This document shows positions 52,113-60,808 of a DNA stretch of 64,000 nucleotides, one piece after another. Origin of the DNA: Vibrio sp. SCSIO 43135 (lineage in GTDB: Bacteria > Pseudomonadota > Gammaproteobacteria > Enterobacterales > Vibrionaceae). The notes below the pieces were generated by a model. That model did no database searches and was not told the DNA's origin. It saw only the letters and a program-made list of their open reading frames with translations. A program made the translations under genes and the position numbers. Numbering within the stretch: the stretch's first letter is position 1; every line of letters begins with the position of its first letter. The stretch lies in NCBI RefSeq assembly GCF_023716665.1, contig NZ_CP071860.1, forward strand, positions 186,001 to 250,000, read 5' to 3'.

Positions 52113-52168
52113 TTTTATTTTCCTATTTGATATGACGTTGTTATTGAATATTTTTAGTCGTAAGCCTT

Positions 52169-52319
52169 AAAAAAATATCCCACTCCCCAAGCAGATACCG
52201 CCGAGGAACTTGGGGGTGGGATTAGCCGTCTGCACTAGGTATTGGACGCAGACAAATAACGAAACGAGACCAGATTCATCGTCCCTGTAATAAGTGCGGT
52301 AAACCGCCTCTCTCTGGTC
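52169..52319 (-). ncRNA. candidate orphan small RNA
   Basis: A self-contained transcription unit of about 150 nt is suggested on the minus strand, with no ORF. Reading leftward: a -10-like CATAAT (52325-52330), then stem A (ACGAGACCAGA 52264-52274 with TCTGGTCTCGT 52313-52323) enclosing a GCGG/CCGC hairpin. Stem B follows (GTCTGC 52228-52233 with GCAGAC 52248-52253). A strong terminator stem comes last (CCCAC-CCCCAAG at 52179-52191 with CTTGGGGGTGGG at 52209-52220) and is followed by a seven-U run (52169-52175). No gene to its right could use that terminator. I do not recognise the family. Confidence 0.55.
52177..52222 (-). terminator. strong Rho-independent terminator of the candidate small RNA
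   Basis: A 14-bp stem with one bulged base, GC-rich, followed in the minus direction by ATATTTTTTT. Confidence 0.8.
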
Positions 52320-52330
52320 TCGTTATTATG

Positions 52331-52771
52331 AAACCAGTTAAATTACATTGATGCAAATAGGTCATGTTTTATGATTGTGTTTTAATGGGATGTTTTATGT
52401 GTAATTGTAAGTGCCTTGTTTCTATTTTTTATTTAAGTTGTTGTTTTGTAATAATTTAATGTTTTATTAACTTTGTTTTAATACTAAGTGTGATTTTTAG
52501 TTATTTATAGATTTAAACATCAAAATTAAATCTCATTAACTGCGTCGGTTTACGGTTTTATTATAGATGATTATTATATGTGCATTATTCTTACATTCAT
52601 TGATTTTAGCGATTTGTATGAAGGTATTTTTTGGGAGGGATTTGACTTTTATACTAGGTTACTAGTCCAGTTCTTGTATTGTTATTGTATTTGTTAATTA
52701 TTATTTTGTTTCATTACGGCTATATTTGTACTCCCATATGCTCCCTTTTATTTTGGAGATGTATAATACCC
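52331..52771. other. very AT-rich intergenic region
   Basis: About 440 bp of extremely AT-rich DNA between the candidate small RNA and the next secreted-protein gene. No gene or strong repeat is seen. A TATAAT at 52762-52767 lies too close to the next start to be its obvious -10. Confidence 0.45.
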
Positions 52772-53182
52772 ATGCTTGTTTTATTAATCGCTTTAATCTC
52801 ATTGTTGCCCAAGTTTGCTTCTGCAGAAATCATTGATATAGATGGTTGGCACATAATGGCAGAAGGTCCGTATGACCTGTGTAATAACGATGATGAGGGT
52901 TTTCCTTTAGGAGCCAAAGAAACATGCCTTCCGATCTATAATGCGACAGGGCATTCGTTATCGGTCTACTTAGCGGGTGGAACGCCTTACGACTACTATA
53001 GAAACTATCTAAACGGTTGGACGACGGCATTTATTGCTGGGAACGTGACTGAAGATATCGAGTATGTCGATGCCTTCGTTACCGATAATGTCACGGAAGA
53101 GGTGATTTATTATGGCCATATATCGAACAAAGTAGGCCTGACGTGCGATAGTAATGGCTGCTATGAAGGGATTGATTATTAG
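52772..53182 (+). CDS. small secreted cysteine-containing protein of unknown function
   Basis: I do not recognise this 136-residue protein. It has a signal peptide (LVLLIALISLLPKFASA, about residues 2-18) and a beta-rich mature part with four cysteines, probably two disulfides (DLCNN, KETCLPI, GLTCDSNGCYEG). The open frame extends to 52679, but the upstream part is only hydrophobic and AT-rich, and the ATG at 52772 begins a normal signal peptide. The ribosome site is poor, so the start is uncertain. A terminator hairpin follows. Confidence 0.65.
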   Translation: MLVLLIALISLLPKFASAEIIDIDGWHIMAEGPYDLCNNDDEGFPLGAKETCLPIYNATGHSLSVYLAGGTPYDYYRNYLNGWTTAFIAGNVTEDIEYVDAFVTDNVTEEVIYYGHISNKVGLTCDSNGCYEGIDY

Positions 53183-53263
53183 AGCGAGCCTTTCTATACG
53201 AGGACTCAAGATGATTTCATTCACCTTGTGCCATTAGGTTATTTATCCCCTTGTAGATTACTA

Positions 53264-53293
53264 AGCCACTTCTCAGTTAGAAGTGGCTGTTTA
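53264..53293. terminator. terminator between convergent genes
   Basis: AGCCACTTCT (53264-53273) and AGAAGTGGCT (53279-53288) form a 10-bp perfect stem followed by GTTTA. Confidence 0.65.
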
Positions 53294-53325
53294 TTGGGAC
53301 TTTCTAAGGTTTAGTGTGTACAGCG

Positions 53326-54243
53326 CTAGTCTTCAATCGGGTAGGAGTTTAATAGATTGCTGGTTCCATCGTTATCGCTGCTACCGAGCAACAGGGTTGA
53401 GGAGAGAGCTGTAAGCCCTTCCATTTTATTGCCTTCCGTCGTGATAATTTGCTCACTCACTACCGTAGGAGGTAAGTTAGTAATTTGTGATTCGTCAGTC
53501 AGGTCAATATCAAGTTGATAAAGCACCGATCTGAATGAGGCTGGATCTCCGTCGTCGAAGGTAGCGAAACCATAAATTTTGCCATTCAGTGAATGCAACT
53601 CTGAAATAGGTCGGTTTATGCTTCCATTTAGTGAGCTAGTATCTACTGTCGTTACCTGATGAAAAGGCGCCAGTACCCCGTAGTCGAATTGTTCTTTGAG
53701 TATCTTGCTTAGCCAAAGTTGGCCGCTGTTCCTATCGCCAATCATGATGTTGTAACTCTCGCCAACGATCGACTCTTCACATGCAATCCCTTCGAAATTG
53801 AGCCCGTCCTGAGTTGGAAGATCAATGGCAGCTTTAATAGTAATAGTTTGCTGCTGATTGGCCGGCGTGTAATCGAGTACCAGCAGCCGGCCATAGTTAC
53901 CCTGATAATAGCTACTTTCCAGAGCCACATAATGGTTGTCACTCAGTCGACAAATGCCTTCGAGATCGTTAGCAGGTAGCTGGTTGCCATAGTCTACTTT
54001 ACTGTTATCGATGTCATTGACCATGAGTTGCCCTTCACCATTGTTGACGATCACACTGAATCGCGGAGGTTCTGTGTCGGGGTCGTTGCCAAGGGTGTGC
54101 TTCTCATCGTATACCGCGAAATACTCAGTACTGGAAATCGTTTCGAGGCCGCTGAAAGCCTGCGTAATTGGAACCGAATCTGCTGCGAGAGCAGGAAACG
54201 TGATGTAGCTAGCAATTGCCAAGCAAGAAGTAAGTTTGTACAT
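53326..54243 (-). CDS. secreted phytase-esterase-like beta-propeller protein
   Basis: A 305-residue exported protein with a signal peptide (about 1-20, ending ALA). The mature part resembles the SdiA-regulated / phytase esterase-like beta-propeller group. The repeated DLEGI-type motifs are seen as NDLEGICRLSDNHYVALESS, LNFEGIACEE and KMEGLTALSSTLLLGSSDND. Such propellers bind calcium and may hydrolyse phosphate esters or simply bind ligands; activity here is not established. The TAGGAGTC ribosome site is good. It is monocistronic. Confidence 0.78.
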   Translation of the reverse strand: MYKLTSCLAIASYITFPALAADSVPITQAFSGLETISSTEYFAVYDEKHTLGNDPDTEPPRFSVIVNNGEGQLMVNDIDNSKVDYGNQLPANDLEGICRLSDNHYVALESSYYQGNYGRLLVLDYTPANQQQTITIKAAIDLPTQDGLNFEGIACEESIVGESYNIMIGDRNSGQLWLSKILKEQFDYGVLAPFHQVTTVDTSSLNGSINRPISELHSLNGKIYGFATFDDGDPASFRSVLYQLDIDLTDESQITNLPPTVVSEQIITTEGNKMEGLTALSSTLLLGSSDNDGTSNLLNSYPIED

Positions 54244-54493
54244 GATGACTCCTAATCATTTCGGGAGTTGTTTGTTTAGTACTATTTTTTTTACCCCTCA
54301 AGTTGGAAAGTAAAGGAGTGAGGGATCGTGTTGAATATTTGTAATTAGTCCATGAAACCGTTATTTATCGGGTTTTTATTTTACTTGTTTTTTGTAGGAT
54401 ATTTAATTGATTAGGTATTGGATATAGATAGTCGCCGAAAATTAATGCTTCTCAACGAAGTTGGGTTTTTAATTTATAAACAAGGTAATAAAT

Positions 54494-54871
54494 ATGAAAA
54501 AAATACTATCCTCTCTATGTCTGATTTCTTTAGCTAGCCTGCCTGTCTATGCAGCAATATCTAAAGAAGAAGCGCAATTGAAACTGGACCAAATGGAAAT
54601 CAAAGAATATCCACGTTCTGATGTAACTCTTAATATTGTCAATAACAGTACCACTGAAGCATATGTGGAAATGATTGGTCCAGATTATTATGAAGTTAGA
54701 ACTGTTGGCCCTGGAGCATCGGCGTATGTGAGCTTTGCTGTAGGGACTTACCTTAATACTGTGAGGGGGGTTGATGGTGGAAATGGTTACGCTTACTGCC
54801 CACCGGTGACACTGGATACGTCTAAAACAGCGTTCATGAATTTGCAATCACACTCTTGTTATTACCAGTAA
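54494..54871 (+). CDS. small secreted protein of unknown function
   Basis: A 125-residue protein I do not recognise, with a signal peptide (about residues 1-20, ending VYA) and a beta-rich mature domain (LNIVNNSTTEAYVEMIGPDY, then RTVGPGASAYVSFAVGTYLN) with two late cysteines (YCPP and HSCYY), probably one disulfide. The pattern suggests a small beta-sandwich. A CAAGGTAATAA ribosome site precedes the ATG. A larger secreted-protein gene begins 127 bp later on the same strand. Confidence 0.7.
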   Translation: MKKILSSLCLISLASLPVYAAISKEEAQLKLDQMEIKEYPRSDVTLNIVNNSTTEAYVEMIGPDYYEVRTVGPGASAYVSFAVGTYLNTVRGVDGGNGYAYCPPVTLDTSKTAFMNLQSHSCYYQ

Positions 54872-54998
54872 ATAGAGCTCTAAGGCTCGTTTCTTTTTAA
54901 AACTGAAAGCCAGCTTATTCATATGTAATTTATTTATATTTATTGCCGATGTGGATTAGCTAGTAGTGGTAACAAAAAATATTAATGAGAGTTCAATA

Positions 54999-56579
54999 AT
55001 GATGATTAAAAATACACGTACAGCAGTGGTTCTTAGTATTACTTTTTTTAGTGGTGTATCGATAGCAGCAGAACGTTGTGATGTATATTCAGGGAGCGAT
55101 AGACTGCAATGTGAATCGATAGCTCAGACCTGTAAAAATAATCCACACTCTGAAAAATGTGTCGAGCAATCCAGAGAGTTTTTGGATCGCAATAGTGGTT
55201 TAGTCACTGTGATGCCCAACGAATCACCGGATCAGTTCCAATGCAATGGCTTTTCTTACTTGGTTCAAGGAAATGGAAATAGTGACTTGATTCGTTTCAA
55301 CCCTTATGGGGATGAAAGCGAATTTGTTTCGCTATGGCAAGGAAATCCGTACCCGAACGAATTGCAGGCAATCGGTCATAGAGATGCCGATGGGTATCTC
55401 TATGGATGGGATAAAAATCAAAAGAAAGCGGTGAGGATTAGAAACCTCGATAGTGGCAGTGCTGCCGTTGAGATCATTGACTCTTTGCTACCAGACCCAG
55501 ACTTTAATACGGTCTCTGGCGACGTATACAACGACTCACTTTATTTGTTTAACGACCAAATCTCGTACAAGTTGGATCTTGAGTCGTTAACTTGGACTCC
55601 TTTACTAGGGGCAACCGGTAACTTTGCACCGGATATGGCGTTCATGCCAAGTAAGTCTTCCGGAAACGTGGCAGCGGCTTACGGTTTGAATGAAGCTGGA
55701 CAAGTGGTTAAGTTCACCGAAACTAGTGGCTCGGCAAGTTTTGAAGTGGTAGGTAATGCGCCATTTTTTAACTCAGAAAGTAACCACAGCTGGGGAGGCG
55801 CTTACGCTGAAGCTGATTCCAGCTACCTCTACGTAAGCAATAACAATGGTTCAGTGTACAAAGTTAACGTTGATAACCTAAACGACTACGAAAAAGTGGG
55901 TGATACCAATACCCCGGTGTCTAACAATGACGGAGCGCACTGTACGACGGCTAGGGTGGGGAGCTTCCACCTGTACTACCTGAATAACACCGACTCAGGC
56001 CAGTCCGCCGGAGATTTAGTCGAAGATGGTTCAGGTGCTTGGGCCAGCATCGGTACTACCCCTATGAACTTCTCAACGGAGTTTACCGAGAGCTCAGCTG
56101 AGATGATCAATAACGATGTCACTCCGGGTAGTACTCGTGCAGTTGGTTTTAATTATGCTGGAGAAAACGTAGATTGTGGCGATGTGATTTTCCGAGGTCC
56201 GGTAATTGCTGAGTTAACAGAGTCTGACTCTAAGGCTGGTGTGAGAACTTGTACCATTCACTATGAGGATACCTATATTTCCATCACCAACTCTACAGGG
56301 CAATATTTCTATCCTGCTTTCGATTCTGTTCAAACTACGGATTGGTTTGCTGACTCTTTCTACGGTTGGCTAAATCCTAGTACAACACGTTTGTACTGGG
56401 GTGATGATGAGTTCCTTACCAATCCTGCCATTGATATCAAGCCTGGCGATGTCATTGAGAAAATCGGCTACACCGATGGAATTAGCTACTACGAGTGTGA
56501 TTCTGACGTTGTTTATGAGGGGCAGTTGCGATATGACATCGTAAATGGTGAAAGTGGCTTAACCTGCATTAAACGTTAA
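54999..56579 (+). CDS. secreted beta-propeller-like protein (DUF6923-like)
   Basis: A 526-residue exported protein. After a signal peptide (cut near IAA) comes a Cys-rich segment (RCDVYSGSDRLQC, QTCKNNPHSEKC). A long beta-repeat region of propeller type follows (YLVQGNGNSDLIRFNPYGDE, then GHRDADGYLYGWDKNQKKAV and SDVYNDSLYLFND-like blades). A C-terminal Cys-containing beta domain ends in LTCIKR. The propeller part resembles DUF6923 domains that follow surface proteins. The frame opens at 54966; GAGAG upstream supports the ATG at 54999. Function unknown. A perfect terminator stem follows directly. Confidence 0.75.
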   Translation: MMIKNTRTAVVLSITFFSGVSIAAERCDVYSGSDRLQCESIAQTCKNNPHSEKCVEQSREFLDRNSGLVTVMPNESPDQFQCNGFSYLVQGNGNSDLIRFNPYGDESEFVSLWQGNPYPNELQAIGHRDADGYLYGWDKNQKKAVRIRNLDSGSAAVEIIDSLLPDPDFNTVSGDVYNDSLYLFNDQISYKLDLESLTWTPLLGATGNFAPDMAFMPSKSSGNVAAAYGLNEAGQVVKFTETSGSASFEVVGNAPFFNSESNHSWGGAYAEADSSYLYVSNNNGSVYKVNVDNLNDYEKVGDTNTPVSNNDGAHCTTARVGSFHLYYLNNTDSGQSAGDLVEDGSGAWASIGTTPMNFSTEFTESSAEMINNDVTPGSTRAVGFNYAGENVDCGDVIFRGPVIAELTESDSKAGVRTCTIHYEDTYISITNSTGQYFYPAFDSVQTTDWFADSFYGWLNPSTTRLYWGDDEFLTNPAIDIKPGDVIEKIGYTDGISYYECDSDVVYEGQLRYDIVNGESGLTCIKR

Positions 56580-56587
56580 CAAACTGA

Positions 56588-56620
56588 CCATGGCTGTTAG
56601 TCACTAACAGCCATGGTTTT
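56588..56620. terminator. perfect 13-bp terminator overlapping the next gene's end
   Basis: CCATGGCTGTTAG (56588-56600) and CTAACAGCCATGG (56604-56616) with a 3-nt loop, then TTTT. It serves the plus-strand secreted-protein gene and also contains the stop region of the minus-strand gene. Confidence 0.85.
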
Positions 56621-56899
56621 ATGTTGCAGGATAGGACTGAAGACTTCGCCTTTTGCTTTAAGTACGGCATCGTCGATGGTTCTCAATAGAAACATAAGCT
56701 CCATTTTGGCGTTTATAGGAAGTAACGGCACTTTCGCTGGATTGAATCCGTGCTCCAATTCATACTTAGCAGGCTTTCGCATCGAGTTAGCCGAAAGCGT
56801 TTCCAAAGAAATATAGCCGTGCTTTAGCACAGATTGAATACACTTGCGGCGCACAGCTCTGCGTTCCCTATGCTCCTTAGGTATATAACCACGGCTCAT
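56597..56899 (-). CDS. 100-residue protein of unknown function
   Basis: I do not recognise this protein. It is basic and helical at the start (YIPKEHRERRAVRRKCIQSV) with no signal peptide or membrane helix, then a segment KVPLLPINAKMELMFLLRTI and a helical end. Its ATG overlaps the stop of a 44-residue membrane peptide gene (ATGA), so the two are translationally coupled. The 3-prime end runs into a terminator hairpin. Coupling and the clean start favour a real gene. Confidence 0.6.
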   Translation of the reverse strand: MSRGYIPKEHRERRAVRRKCIQSVLKHGYISLETLSANSMRKPAKYELEHGFNPAKVPLLPINAKMELMFLLRTIDDAVLKAKGEVFSPILQHKTMAVSD

Positions 56900-57030
56900 A
56901 GATCAAACTCCGAAACAATACTGGTTAGGTATTCAAGCGGATCTAATCCCTCCATCTGCAAAATAAGCCACAGTGCGGAATTTAGGATAAAAAGCACGGC
57001 TGCGCACAGCCTAAAACAATGAACCCACAT
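56896..57030 (-). CDS. 44-residue small membrane protein, coupled to the next gene
   Basis: A short ORF starting MWVHCFRLCAAVLFILNSA. A GGAG ribosome site is 8 nt before its ATG. One hydrophobic helix (about residues 6-25) is followed by an acidic tail (MEGLDPLEYLTSIVSEFDL). Its TGA stop overlaps the ATG of the 100-residue gene as ATGA, a classic coupling arrangement. No family is recognised. Being very short, it rests on the ribosome site, helix and overlap. Confidence 0.5.
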   Translation of the reverse strand: MWVHCFRLCAAVLFILNSALWLILQMEGLDPLEYLTSIVSEFDL

Positions 57031-57444
57031 ATGGGTGTCTCCATAATGTTTTCGTATTGATCAGTAACTTGTTACTGAGTAGAGAGCCAAACGTTGTTAG
57101 TGAATATCTGAGCTATTGAGCCGTCTTCACGATGTATAGGAATAATGTTGTGAACAGCGGCAATGCTTAACCAGTAGTGGTGGATTCAAAAGGCAATAAA
57201 AAAAATAAATTTTCTATAACGGCGTCGAGCGCTGTGGTAGTGGTAGGTCTAAGGCTTTGAGGGTAATTTTTTGGCTTGTAGTTAATGCTCTGAGCTTGGA
57301 TAGGTGTGTGAAGTCTTGATTGGTTTTCACTATCAAATGAATAGGTTTAAACGGTTTTATCTATCTGATGGGGTTGCATAAACTACAACCATCAAAGAGA
57401 GAAAAGCTCTTAATCAAATTAACCCTGTTCCAAGGAGTGTCGGT
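57031..57444. other. AT-rich region upstream of dps
   Basis: A divergent gap of 414 bp with no gene seen. It contains an imperfect inverted repeat around 57366-57392 (GTTG and CAAC arms) close to dps that could be a regulatory site. Confidence 0.4.
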
Positions 57445-57921
57445 ATGACTAATCAAACAAATTTAATTGGCCTAGATAACGAAAAAGCACAAGATCTTGC
57501 TGGTGAACTGAACCACTTATTAGCGCTATACCAAGTTCTGTATATGAACACACGCGGTTATCACTGGAATATTAAAGGTCAGCAGTTTTTCGAATTACAC
57601 GTCAAATTTGAAGAGATTTACACCGATCTACAAACCAAGATCGACGAACTTGCAGAACGAATTCTCACACTAGGCTTTACGCCAGACCACAGCTTTAGCC
57701 GCTACCTAGAAGCAAGTGAAATTCGCGAGCACCTAAATGCAACTTCGGGTGTGGAATGTGTGCAAGGTTTGGTGAGTGGATTTAGCGTATTACTTAAGAA
57801 AGAGCGCCAACTACTTGAACAAGCGGGTGAAGCCGATGATGAAGGTACGGCTGCATTAATGGGTGACTACATTGGTGAGCAAGAAAAATTGATGTGGATG
57901 CTGAACGCTTACCTTCAGTAA
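57445..57921 (+). CDS. dps: Dps-family DNA-binding ferritin
   Basis: A 158-residue Dps mini-ferritin: a twelve-subunit cage that oxidises iron with peroxide and protects DNA in stress. The ferroxidase ligands are in TRGYHWNIKGQQFFELHVKF (His in YHWN) and KFEEIYTDLQTKIDELAERI (Asp/Glu). The N-terminus (TNQTNLIGLDNEKAQDLAGE) is short and only weakly basic, so DNA binding may be modest. A GGAGTG ribosome site precedes the ATG. It is monocistronic with a strong terminator. Confidence 0.93.
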   Translation: MTNQTNLIGLDNEKAQDLAGELNHLLALYQVLYMNTRGYHWNIKGQQFFELHVKFEEIYTDLQTKIDELAERILTLGFTPDHSFSRYLEASEIREHLNATSGVECVQGLVSGFSVLLKKERQLLEQAGEADDEGTAALMGDYIGEQEKLMWMLNAYLQ

Positions 57922-57966
57922 TCCCAACCCTTTCCATTTACGTCCTATAACATTTGTCCTACTTTT

Positions 57967-57991
57967 GGCCGCATTCCCTGCGGCCTTTTTT
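57967..57991 (+). terminator. Rho-independent terminator of dps
   Basis: GGCCGCA (57967-57973) and TGCGGCC (57979-57985), then TTTTTT. Confidence 0.88.
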
Positions 57992-58002
57992 CGCGTTTTT
58001 AT

Positions 58003-59001
58003 TTAGTCGTTGATGAGTTCATTTCCCGACTTTTGACCTGCAAAGAAAGCATCAATGCTGTTTAGTGTGGTTGTAGCGATGTTGTGCAGTGCTTCATTAG
58101 TTAAAAACGCTTGGTGGCCGGTAAACAGCACGTTGTGGCATGCCGACAGCCTACGGAATACGTCGTCAACGATGATGTCATTCGATTTGTCTTGGAAGAA
58201 CAGATCTTTTTCGTTGTCGTAAACATCAAGGCCAAGAGCACCAATTTTTCCTTTTTTTAGCGCTTCAATCGCCGCCGCAGAATCAAGCAACTTGCCGCGG
58301 CTGGTATTAATGATCATCACGCCGTCTTTCATCTTATCGAACGCTTGTTCATTAAGTAGGTGCTTATTTTCTGCTGTTAATGGGCAGTGCAGAGAAATAA
58401 TGTCGGATTGAGCAAACAGCTCATCGATCGAGCAGTATTTAGCACCCAGTTCGATGGCCAATGGGTTTTCATACGGGTCAAAACACAGGATGTTCATGCC
58501 TAGACCTTTGAAAATGCGCATCGCGGCCATGCCAATTTTTCCTGAGCCCACGACACCGACAGTTTTACCAAAGAAGTTGAATCCAACCAGTCCATCTAAA
58601 GAAAAGTTAGCATCACGGGTACGTTGGTAGGCTTTATGTAATCGGCGGTTTAAACACATCATCATGCCAACGGCGTGCTCTGCGACCGCCTCAGGTGAAT
58701 AAGCGGGTACTCGAACTACCTGTAATCCAAGCGCTTTAGCTGCTTCAAGGTCAACCTTATCGAAGCCTGCGCAGCGCATGGCAATTAGCTTAACGCCGAC
58801 GTCAGCAAGGATTTCTAAGACTGGGCGAGAAAGGTTGTCGTTTACAAACGCACAAACAACTTGGCTACCTGCGGCCATTTGAGCTGTTTTTGCATTGAGA
58901 CGGAAGTCATGGAAATGACACTCAATATTGGGATTTTGGTTGGCATTGTCAAATGACGTTTCGTCGTAATTCTTGGTGCTGAAAAAAGCTATGTTGAGCA
59001 T
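58003..59001 (-). CDS. ldhA: D-lactate dehydrogenase (2-hydroxyacid dehydrogenase)
   Basis: A 332-residue fermentative D-lactate dehydrogenase that reduces pyruvate with NADH. The N-terminus LNIAFFSTKNYDETSFDNAN matches LdhA. The Rossmann motif is GVVGSGKIGMAAMRIFKGLG; INTSRGKLLDSAAAIEAL, GLDVYDNEKDLFFQDKS and TGHQAFLTNEAL supply the catalytic Arg, Glu and His regions. The frame extends to 59055, but GTGAGG is spaced for the ATG at 59001. Upstream, an 11-bp-arm inverted repeat (59089-59134) may be regulatory. Confidence 0.92.
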   Translation of the reverse strand: MLNIAFFSTKNYDETSFDNANQNPNIECHFHDFRLNAKTAQMAAGSQVVCAFVNDNLSRPVLEILADVGVKLIAMRCAGFDKVDLEAAKALGLQVVRVPAYSPEAVAEHAVGMMMCLNRRLHKAYQRTRDANFSLDGLVGFNFFGKTVGVVGSGKIGMAAMRIFKGLGMNILCFDPYENPLAIELGAKYCSIDELFAQSDIISLHCPLTAENKHLLNEQAFDKMKDGVMIINTSRGKLLDSAAAIEALKKGKIGALGLDVYDNEKDLFFQDKSNDIIVDDVFRRLSACHNVLFTGHQAFLTNEALHNIATTTLNSIDAFFAGQKSGNELIND

Positions 59002-59088
59002 GTGAGACCTCACTCTTTGTTGAGATTTAGTTTTTCCTACTGTGACATGTCTCACGGTTTAATTTCAAGCGTGTAAGCGTCTGACAAG

Positions 59089-59134
59089 CAAGATCTCGTC
59101 TTTGAAAATGTAAAACAAGCTATACGAGATCTTG
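59089..59134. repeat. 11-bp inverted repeat between ldhA and the diguanylate cyclase
   Basis: CAAGATCTCGT (59089-59099) and ACGAGATCTTG (59124-59134) are exact complements with a 24-nt spacer in the divergent 59002-59330 gap. It may be a paired operator or a leader structure of ldhA. The rest of the gap shows no gene. Confidence 0.6.
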
Positions 59135-59330
59135 GCTCGCTGGCTCGAAAGATGGATTCATACTCTTAAAGAGTGAAATGTCATTAGTGGCGTAAAAGGG
59201 TAAAAGTCTCGTTTCATATCGAAGTAACCTTATCGCCTGTATGTGTAATAGTTCAATTTCTGAAGTGGGTAAGTTGAATGAGGTAAGTTGAGCGAAGCTT
59301 CTATGTTGAACGGTAAGGGTAGTTGGGCAA

Positions 59331-60746
59331 ATGAGTATTAATCGGTTGCATGCACTTTATAGCTTTAAAATGCGTTGGCTGGCGTGGCTAGTTTCGTTGC
59401 TTTTGTCTGCGGCGATTGTAGCGTTTGCGTTTGTCTATAGCCTCGACAGAAAGGTCGAACAGCAATTCTCTTATCAAACAGAGCTAGAGAGTGAAGTGCA
59501 CAATCTCTCAACCAGGCTACTCGTACTATCTACGGAGCTCACAGAAGCGCTAGAGTCCCAAACCAGCGTTTCCATACAGGATGAAGATGTTCGTGCACTA
59601 ATGGAAGACAAGAATTTTGGTTTTCTTCGAACAGGGGACAAACAAGGGGGCATTAGCGCGCCTATCTTCCATCTTGCCAAAATATACAGTTCACATGCAG
59701 GTCGACAGGCTCAAAATACGGATTTTTATTATCGTGGCTATCTAGATAATTCTAGTTTGGTCATGACAGATCAAGAAGTTCGTCCAATCCGCGCACCAAG
59801 GAATGACAGTATCAATTGTCAAGAAACCTATAAATGTACACGTGGGATATCAAGCCTAGGTGATAGATTTATCATCTCTAAGTTTTACAAAGATATTCTA
59901 ACGGGTAAGCAAGTACTTACCGTTTCTACACCCGTCATCATCGAAGGTGAACTTATTGCAGATTTGTCCTCAGATATCTTCTTATCACAGGACTTTTACT
60001 TTCACACCGAAGATACGGGCCGAGGGTACATCAATGTGGCGTCCAACAGAGAGCAAGGTGACGATGCCAAACTGTATTTCTCAGATAACTACATTATGTC
60101 TCCACGCGCCATTATGGAGTCTCGAGTCTATGTAATGAGTGTGTTAGAAGACAATGCAGTATGGTTGGCGGTTTTGTTTGTTGTCTCTGTGGCTCTAGTA
60201 AGAATGTTTGGCTTTGCGTATGCCCGTTATTTAAGATCGTTAGCTGCTGAACTGGAAAGTCAGAAAGACGAGCTGACAGGGGTGTATACCAAAAGTTATA
60301 TTCGCAAATTCTTTCTCAACGGCGGAAAAATCTCAAATGCAGCGGTGTTGTTTGTCGATGGTAATGGTATTAAGAAAATTAACGATTCCTTTGGCCATAA
60401 GGTCGGTGACTTAGCCATTCAGCACATTGCTAAAACCATCAAAGATAACGTGAAATCGACCGATTGGATCATCCGATATGGCGGCGACGAGTTTTTGATC
60501 ATCGCCAACGACATGACTAGTGAAGAAGAGCTTCAAGTATTAATCGCACGCATCAAAGGGCATTGCTCTGAGGGGAGCTTCATGATTCACGGCACCAAAA
60601 TAACCAGTAGTGTCGGTGGGTGCTTAGTGGATGAGATAGAAAGCTATCAGCAATTGGAAGAGTTTATTGCGTTATCAGATCATCGAATGTACGAAGATAA
60701 GAAAGCTTACAAAAACTCCAATATTGAGCGCTTGGACGTAGCATAG
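59331..60746 (+). CDS. membrane-bound GGDEF diguanylate cyclase
   Basis: A 471-residue c-di-GMP synthase. A membrane helix (about 13-36), a periplasmic sensor (about 37-278, containing the Cys pair INCQETYKCTRG), and a second helix (about 280-302) precede a GGDEF domain. Catalytic residues are intact: LFVDGNGIKKINDSFGHKVG and YGGDEF (about residue 384). The RxxD inhibitory site before it reads KSTD, so product inhibition through the I-site is probably lost. No EAL domain is present. A periplasmic-binding-like gene follows 62 bp later on the same strand. Confidence 0.92.
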   Translation: MSINRLHALYSFKMRWLAWLVSLLLSAAIVAFAFVYSLDRKVEQQFSYQTELESEVHNLSTRLLVLSTELTEALESQTSVSIQDEDVRALMEDKNFGFLRTGDKQGGISAPIFHLAKIYSSHAGRQAQNTDFYYRGYLDNSSLVMTDQEVRPIRAPRNDSINCQETYKCTRGISSLGDRFIISKFYKDILTGKQVLTVSTPVIIEGELIADLSSDIFLSQDFYFHTEDTGRGYINVASNREQGDDAKLYFSDNYIMSPRAIMESRVYVMSVLEDNAVWLAVLFVVSVALVRMFGFAYARYLRSLAAELESQKDELTGVYTKSYIRKFFLNGGKISNAAVLFVDGNGIKKINDSFGHKVGDLAIQHIAKTIKDNVKSTDWIIRYGGDEFLIIANDMTSEEELQVLIARIKGHCSEGSFMIHGTKITSSVGGCLVDEIESYQQLEEFIALSDHRMYEDKKAYKNSNIERLDVA

Positions 60747-60808
60747 GCTTTTACTGTTCTTTTTCAGATTGCCTCTATACTTAACACTAGCTTGAGTAGG
60801 GAGGTGGC

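Noticed and set aside
52177-52323. Integron attC site
   Set aside because: Inverted repeats are present, but the terminal bases do not fit the RYYYAAC/GTTRRRY core and there is no cassette array; a terminator and promoter explain it better.
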